From Devosia chinhatensis (lineage in GTDB: Bacteria > Pseudomonadota > Alphaproteobacteria > Rhizobiales > Devosiaceae): 64,000 bases of DNA. The stretch spans positions 1,054,001-1,118,000 of the forward strand of contig NZ_JZEY01000054.1 in NCBI RefSeq assembly GCF_000969445.1. Direction: 5' to 3'. Under the pieces are notes generated by a model. It ran no database searches. It saw only the letters and a list, made by a program, of their open reading frames with translations, and had not been told where the DNA came from. Each line of letters opens with the position of its first letter. Position 1 is the first letter of the stretch. The translations under genes and the position numbers were made by a program. This document shows positions 60,878 through 64,000 of this stretch, in pieces.

Positions 60878-62275
60878 CTAAAGGTCGCTGACAGCTTCCA
60901 ATGCGCGCGCCCGCGTGGATTTCAGATCCACCACGGGATTGGGATAAGTCCGGCCAAGCACCACGCCGGCGGACTTGAGCACCTCTTCGGGGGCTTCAAA
61001 GGGCTTATGCACCCATTTGTCCGGCATTTTGCCGAGCTCGGGCACCCAGCGGCGCACGTAGTCGCCCGCGCCGTCAAAGCGTTCGCCTTGGGTTACGGGA
61101 TTGAAGATGCGGAAATAGGGGGCGGCATCGAGCCCGCTGCCTGCCACCCATTGCCAGCTCGCCGGATTGTTTGCCTCGTCGGCATCCACGAGGCAATCCC
61201 AGAACCAGTCTTCGCCGCGGCGCCAGTCGATAAGCATGTTCTTGGTGAGCAGGGAGGCCACGAGCATGCGTACCCGGTTGTGCATATAGCCGGTTTCCCA
61301 TAGCTCGCGCATACCCGCATCGATAATGGGAAAGCCCGTCGCCCCCTTGCTCCAGGCCGTCAGTTGTTTAGGCGCATTGCGCCATTCAAGCCCCTCGTAT
61401 TTCGGCTGCATCGATACTTTGGAAATGTCGTCACGATGATAGAGCTGATGGTAGCTGAAGTCGCGCCAGGCCAGCTCAGAGAGGAACTTGTCGATTGCGC
61501 CAGCCTTTGACGGTTTGGCATGGGCATAGGCCAGGGCCCGATGCCAGATTTCGCGCGCGCTGATCTCGCCGAAGCGCAGGTGGGGCGACAAACGGGACGT
61601 AACATCCTTGGCGGGCACGTTCCGTCCTTCAGGATAATCCTCGACCTTATCCTCTAGAAAATCATCAAGTGCCGAAAGCGCGGCCTTTTCACCGTGATGC
61701 CAATAGTGTTGCAGCTTCTCGGCCCAGGCCGGCTCGACATAGTCGGTGTCCACAGCGTCGGACTTGATGGACTTGCCCCTGGGCGCGGGCAGGGGGCGCG
61801 CAATGTCCTTGGCCTTGAGGGTCTTCCAGAACGGCGTGAAGACCGAATAGGGCTTGCCCTGTCCGGTTTCGACGGTCCAGGGCTCTGCCAGCACATTTCC
61901 CTCATGCGAGCTGACATCTAAGCCGTCCTCGCGCAAACTGGCCTTTATGGTCTTGTCGAGCTCGCGTGCATCTGGCCCGTAGCGTCGGTTCCAATGGACG
62001 CTATCCGCCCCCGTTTCGCCAGCCACACGTTTGAGGACGTCCAGCGACAAACCGCACTCTACCTTCAGTTTCACCCCGATCTTGGCAAGGTCGGCAGCCA
62101 CCGAATTAAGGCTTCGGTTCAGCCACCACCGCGCTGCACCGCCTTCCGGGCGTAATCCCTTGTCCGTCGCGTGGATGTAGATCGCGATAGTCTCGTCCAA
62201 CTTGCAGCCTTCGACGAGAGCGGGGTTGTCCGACAGGCGCAGATCGTTGCGCAGCCATACGAGAGCTTTTGACAA
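60878..62275 (-). CDS. phrB: Deoxyribodipyrimidine photolyase (class I CPD photolyase)
   Basis: A 465-residue light-driven flavoenzyme that splits cyclobutane pyrimidine dimers. N-terminal antenna domain: KALVWLRNDLRLSDNPAL. The C-terminal FAD domain has WRDFSYHQLYHRDDI, TGFPIIDAGMRELWETGYMHNRVRM, LLIDWR-like MLIDWRRGEDWFWDCLVD and NPASWQWVAGSGLDAAPYFRIFNP, all typical of class I. A TTG start at 62275 (GGAG upstream) gives the family N-terminus; a further TTG at 62329 abuts the AHSA1 gene stop. Downstream of the AHSA1 and MFS genes on the same strand. Confidence 0.93.
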   Translation of the reverse strand: MSKALVWLRNDLRLSDNPALVEGCKLDETIAIYIHATDKGLRPEGGAARWWLNRSLNSVAADLAKIGVKLKVECGLSLDVLKRVAGETGADSVHWNRRYGPDARELDKTIKASLREDGLDVSSHEGNVLAEPWTVETGQGKPYSVFTPFWKTLKAKDIARPLPAPRGKSIKSDAVDTDYVEPAWAEKLQHYWHHGEKAALSALDDFLEDKVEDYPEGRNVPAKDVTSRLSPHLRFGEISAREIWHRALAYAHAKPSKAGAIDKFLSELAWRDFSYHQLYHRDDISKVSMQPKYEGLEWRNAPKQLTAWSKGATGFPIIDAGMRELWETGYMHNRVRMLVASLLTKNMLIDWRRGEDWFWDCLVDADEANNPASWQWVAGSGLDAAPYFRIFNPVTQGERFDGAGDYVRRWVPELGKMPDKWVHKPFEAPEEVLKSAGVVLGRTYPNPVVDLKSTRARALEAVSDL

Positions 62276-62330
62276 GACGGGCTCCAGATTGATCCTATCG
62301 CTTACGCATGACGCGGCACGATGGTTCAAT

Positions 62331-62777
62331 CTATTCCATCAGTTCGGCCAATTCTTCGAGCGCCCCGCTCCATGCCTCCATGGAAAAAATGCGCGTCTGC
62401 GCATCGGCATGGGCAAGGCCACGCTCGGTCAGGGTGATCGTGGTCGCGTCCTCCCCGATGGCTTTGAAGACGATATCGAGCACGAAGATCAGTTCGTCTT
62501 CCTCGTCCTTGTAGACCCAGGAAAGAACGAGGCGTTCATCCTCAACGAACTGCAGAACATCGCCGGAAACCTCGTGATCGGCGTCCTCGTCTTCATCGGC
62601 ATAGGTGACGAAGTGGTAGTGCCCGCCTTCGAAAGCGTCGAACTCGGCTTCGTCGGTCTGCCATTGTTCGATCAGCGCCGGGTCGGTCCAGGCCGCAAAG
62701 ACGTCGCTCACATTGGCCGCGATCGTACGGGTGAGGGTGATTTCGCCTTCACCTTCGATTTCGATACCTGTGCTCAT
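62331..62777 (-). CDS. SRPBCC / AHSA1-domain protein
   Basis: A 148-residue START-like hot-dog-helix protein. It has the AHSA1 N-terminus ITLTRTIAANVSDVFAAWTDPALIEQW, a central YADEDEDADHEVSGDVLQ strand region and the C-terminal helix FSMEAWSGALEELAELM. The acidic loop (DEDEDADHE) is unusual. It binds an unknown hydrophobic ligand or acts as a co-chaperone-like domain. The ATG overlaps the MFS stop by 4 bases, so these two are translationally coupled. Confidence 0.87.
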   Translation of the reverse strand: MSTGIEIEGEGEITLTRTIAANVSDVFAAWTDPALIEQWQTDEAEFDAFEGGHYHFVTYADEDEDADHEVSGDVLQFVEDERLVLSWVYKDEEDELIFVLDIVFKAIGEDATTITLTERGLAHADAQTRIFSMEAWSGALEELAELME

Positions 62778-63994
62778 GCTGACGCCCTTTCCGGATGCAG
62801 TTCGGCCGTTCTCGGCAGGAGGATTGTGAGAATGCCCAGGACGGGCAGGAACGCGCAGATCTGGAACACGGTGATCATTCCGATCCAGTCAGCCAGCGCC
62901 CCCATGGCGGCAGCGCCCAGAGCGCCGATGCCGAACGCGAAGCCGAAGATGAAGCCCGCGATCATGCCGACCTTGCCGGGCACCAGTTCCTGTGCGTAGA
63001 CGACCATGGCCGAGAAGGCGGACGACAGGATCAGCCCCACCATGATGCTCATCACAGCTGTCCAGAAGAGATCCAGATAGGGCAGGGCCAGCGTGAACGG
63101 CAGAGCACCCAGAATGGACACCCATATCACCGCGAGGCGTCCATAGCGGTCGCCGATGGGGCCGCCGAAAAAAGTGCCCGCCGCAACTGCACCCAGGAAG
63201 GCGAACAGGTAGAACTGGGCCTCCTGAGCCGTCAGCGCGAATTTTTCGATCAGGAAGAAGGCGTAATAGCTCTTCAGCCCTTCGATATAGATGAATTTGC
63301 TGAACAGCAGAGCGCCGATGATCGCGAAGGCGAGGATGAGTCGCTGCCGGCTGAGGGCTGGCTTCTGCACCACGGGCCGGGGACGCGTGGCGGCCTGCCG
63401 TTCGTGTTCCACGAACCAGCGACCGACATAGGTCAGAAGGGCCAGGCCTATGGCTGCCACGCCGAGAAAATAAGCGACGCTGTGCTGTCCGAGCGGCAGC
63501 AGGATCAGCGCAGCCGCCAGCGGACCGAGCGCGGTGCCGGCATTGCCGCCGACCTGGAACAGCGACTGGGCAAAGCCCAGGCGCCCGCCCGATGCCATGC
63601 GGGCGACGCGGGAGGCTTCGGGGTGAAAGATAGCCGACCCCGTCCCCAGGATGACCGACGCGAAAAACAGCAGCCAGAATCCATTTGCAGCTGCAAGCAG
63701 CGCCACGCCTGCGGCAATGATGCCCATGGAAAGCGCGAGCCAGTAAGGCTTGGGCCGCAGATCACCGGAAAGCCCGAATATGGGTTGCAGCAGGCAGGCA
63801 GTAATCTGTTGCCCCAGGGTCAGCAGCCCGATCTGCAGATAGGACAGGTTATAAGTGTCCTTGAGCAGCGGATAGAGCGCTGGCAGCAGGAATTGAAGCA
63901 GGTCGTTCAGCAGATGTGCGCCGCTCACTGCCAGGATAATGGTCAGGGTCGTGCGCGGCGCACTGGGCGCTGAAACTGAGGACATGCTGGTCAT
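62774..63994 (-). CDS. MFS transporter, Fsr (fosmidomycin resistance)-like
   Basis: A 406-residue inner-membrane drug efflux-like protein with 12 predicted helices. Landmarks: SGAHLLNDLLQFLLPALYPLLKD in the first helix pair, ASVILGTGSAIFHPEASRVARMAS and FGGPIGDRYGRLAVIW, all in the fosmidomycin-resistance subgroup. Two start choices (63994, MTSMSSV; 63985, MSSVSAP) differ by three residues. The gene starts six bases before the right edge, so its promoter is outside the window. First gene of an MFS-AHSA1-photolyase string. Confidence 0.92.
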   Translation of the reverse strand: MTSMSSVSAPSAPRTTLTIILAVSGAHLLNDLLQFLLPALYPLLKDTYNLSYLQIGLLTLGQQITACLLQPIFGLSGDLRPKPYWLALSMGIIAAGVALLAAANGFWLLFFASVILGTGSAIFHPEASRVARMASGGRLGFAQSLFQVGGNAGTALGPLAAALILLPLGQHSVAYFLGVAAIGLALLTYVGRWFVEHERQAATRPRPVVQKPALSRQRLILAFAIIGALLFSKFIYIEGLKSYYAFFLIEKFALTAQEAQFYLFAFLGAVAAGTFFGGPIGDRYGRLAVIWVSILGALPFTLALPYLDLFWTAVMSIMVGLILSSAFSAMVVYAQELVPGKVGMIAGFIFGFAFGIGALGAAAMGALADWIGMITVFQICAFLPVLGILTILLPRTAELHPERASA

Positions 63995-64000
63995 AGGAAA

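Noticed and set aside
1-64000. CRISPR array, insertion sequence, toxin-antitoxin pair, prophage or restriction system
   Set aside because: No regularly spaced repeats, transposase, integrase, Cas or defence motifs were found in the protein set or by reading the intergenic sequence.

Overview
The window looks like ordinary chromosome of a GC-rich alphaproteobacterium, most likely Hyphomicrobiales near Devosia. I infer this from the protein families (Aap amino acid transporter, ETC complex I subunit, PE-Lig-Pol LigD with Ku) and from three control signals typical of the class: EcfG promoters (GGAAC-N16/17-CGTT), iron-responsive boxes (TGA-N9-TCA) and an RpoH-like promoter before lon. I see no phage, transposon, CRISPR array or replication origin. 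Four tRNA genes are present: Glu-CTC, Glu-TTC, Arg-TCT and Pro-TGG.

Layout. 0-13 kb: the tail of a DAACS symporter, a cytochrome P450, the ClpP/ClpX protease, a LuxR regulator, arginase, Lon, and a two-gene unit of a GT1 glycosyltransferase plus a single-chain SDR/FAD-oxidoreductase fusion. 13-24 kb: an aminotransferase, the rRNA methyltransferase RlmC, a tandem pair of siderophore-binding proteins, homoserine dehydrogenase with an extra N-terminal domain, GlpX, a DUF2188 protein, RecJ and cyclopropane synthase. 24-28 kb: a complete FecCD-type iron/siderophore ABC transporter. 28-33 kb: a stress and DNA-repair block with a small stress protein, LigD, Ku and topoisomerase IB. 33-39 kb: tRNAs, an M15 lipoprotein, glyoxalase, a double cold-shock protein, DUF192, hemolysin III, ArsR and HAD genes.

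38-48 kb is a sugar-uptake and catabolism locus. A LacI regulator diverges from a binding protein, two permeases and an ATPase, followed by two alternating isomerase/epimerase plus Gfo/Idh/MocA pairs and no sugar kinase. 48-64 kb holds a TraB/GumN protein, a complex I accessory subunit, a PAP2 phosphatase, cystathionine beta-lyase, the Aap transporter with a second, altered binding protein, AlaX, cardiolipin synthase, cysteine synthase, photolyase, an AHSA1 protein and an Fsr-like MFS transporter.

The main signals beyond routine annotation are: (i) a local general-stress regulon of three perfect EcfG promoters before DUF2188, a 64-residue protein and ku-ligD; (ii) two loci 8 kb apart with iron boxes, suggesting that three binding proteins share one permease; (iii) two unusual fusions (helix-turn-helix-like domain + homoserine dehydrogenase; SDR + FAD oxidase); (iv) a kinase-less sugar locus that may run through keto-sugar chemistry; (v) a second Aap binding protein that has lost ligand-site residues; (vi) a structured 420-base gap with a 31-codon ORF. 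Start codons were moved from the longest ORF where a Shine-Dalgarno sequence or family N-terminus favoured it.
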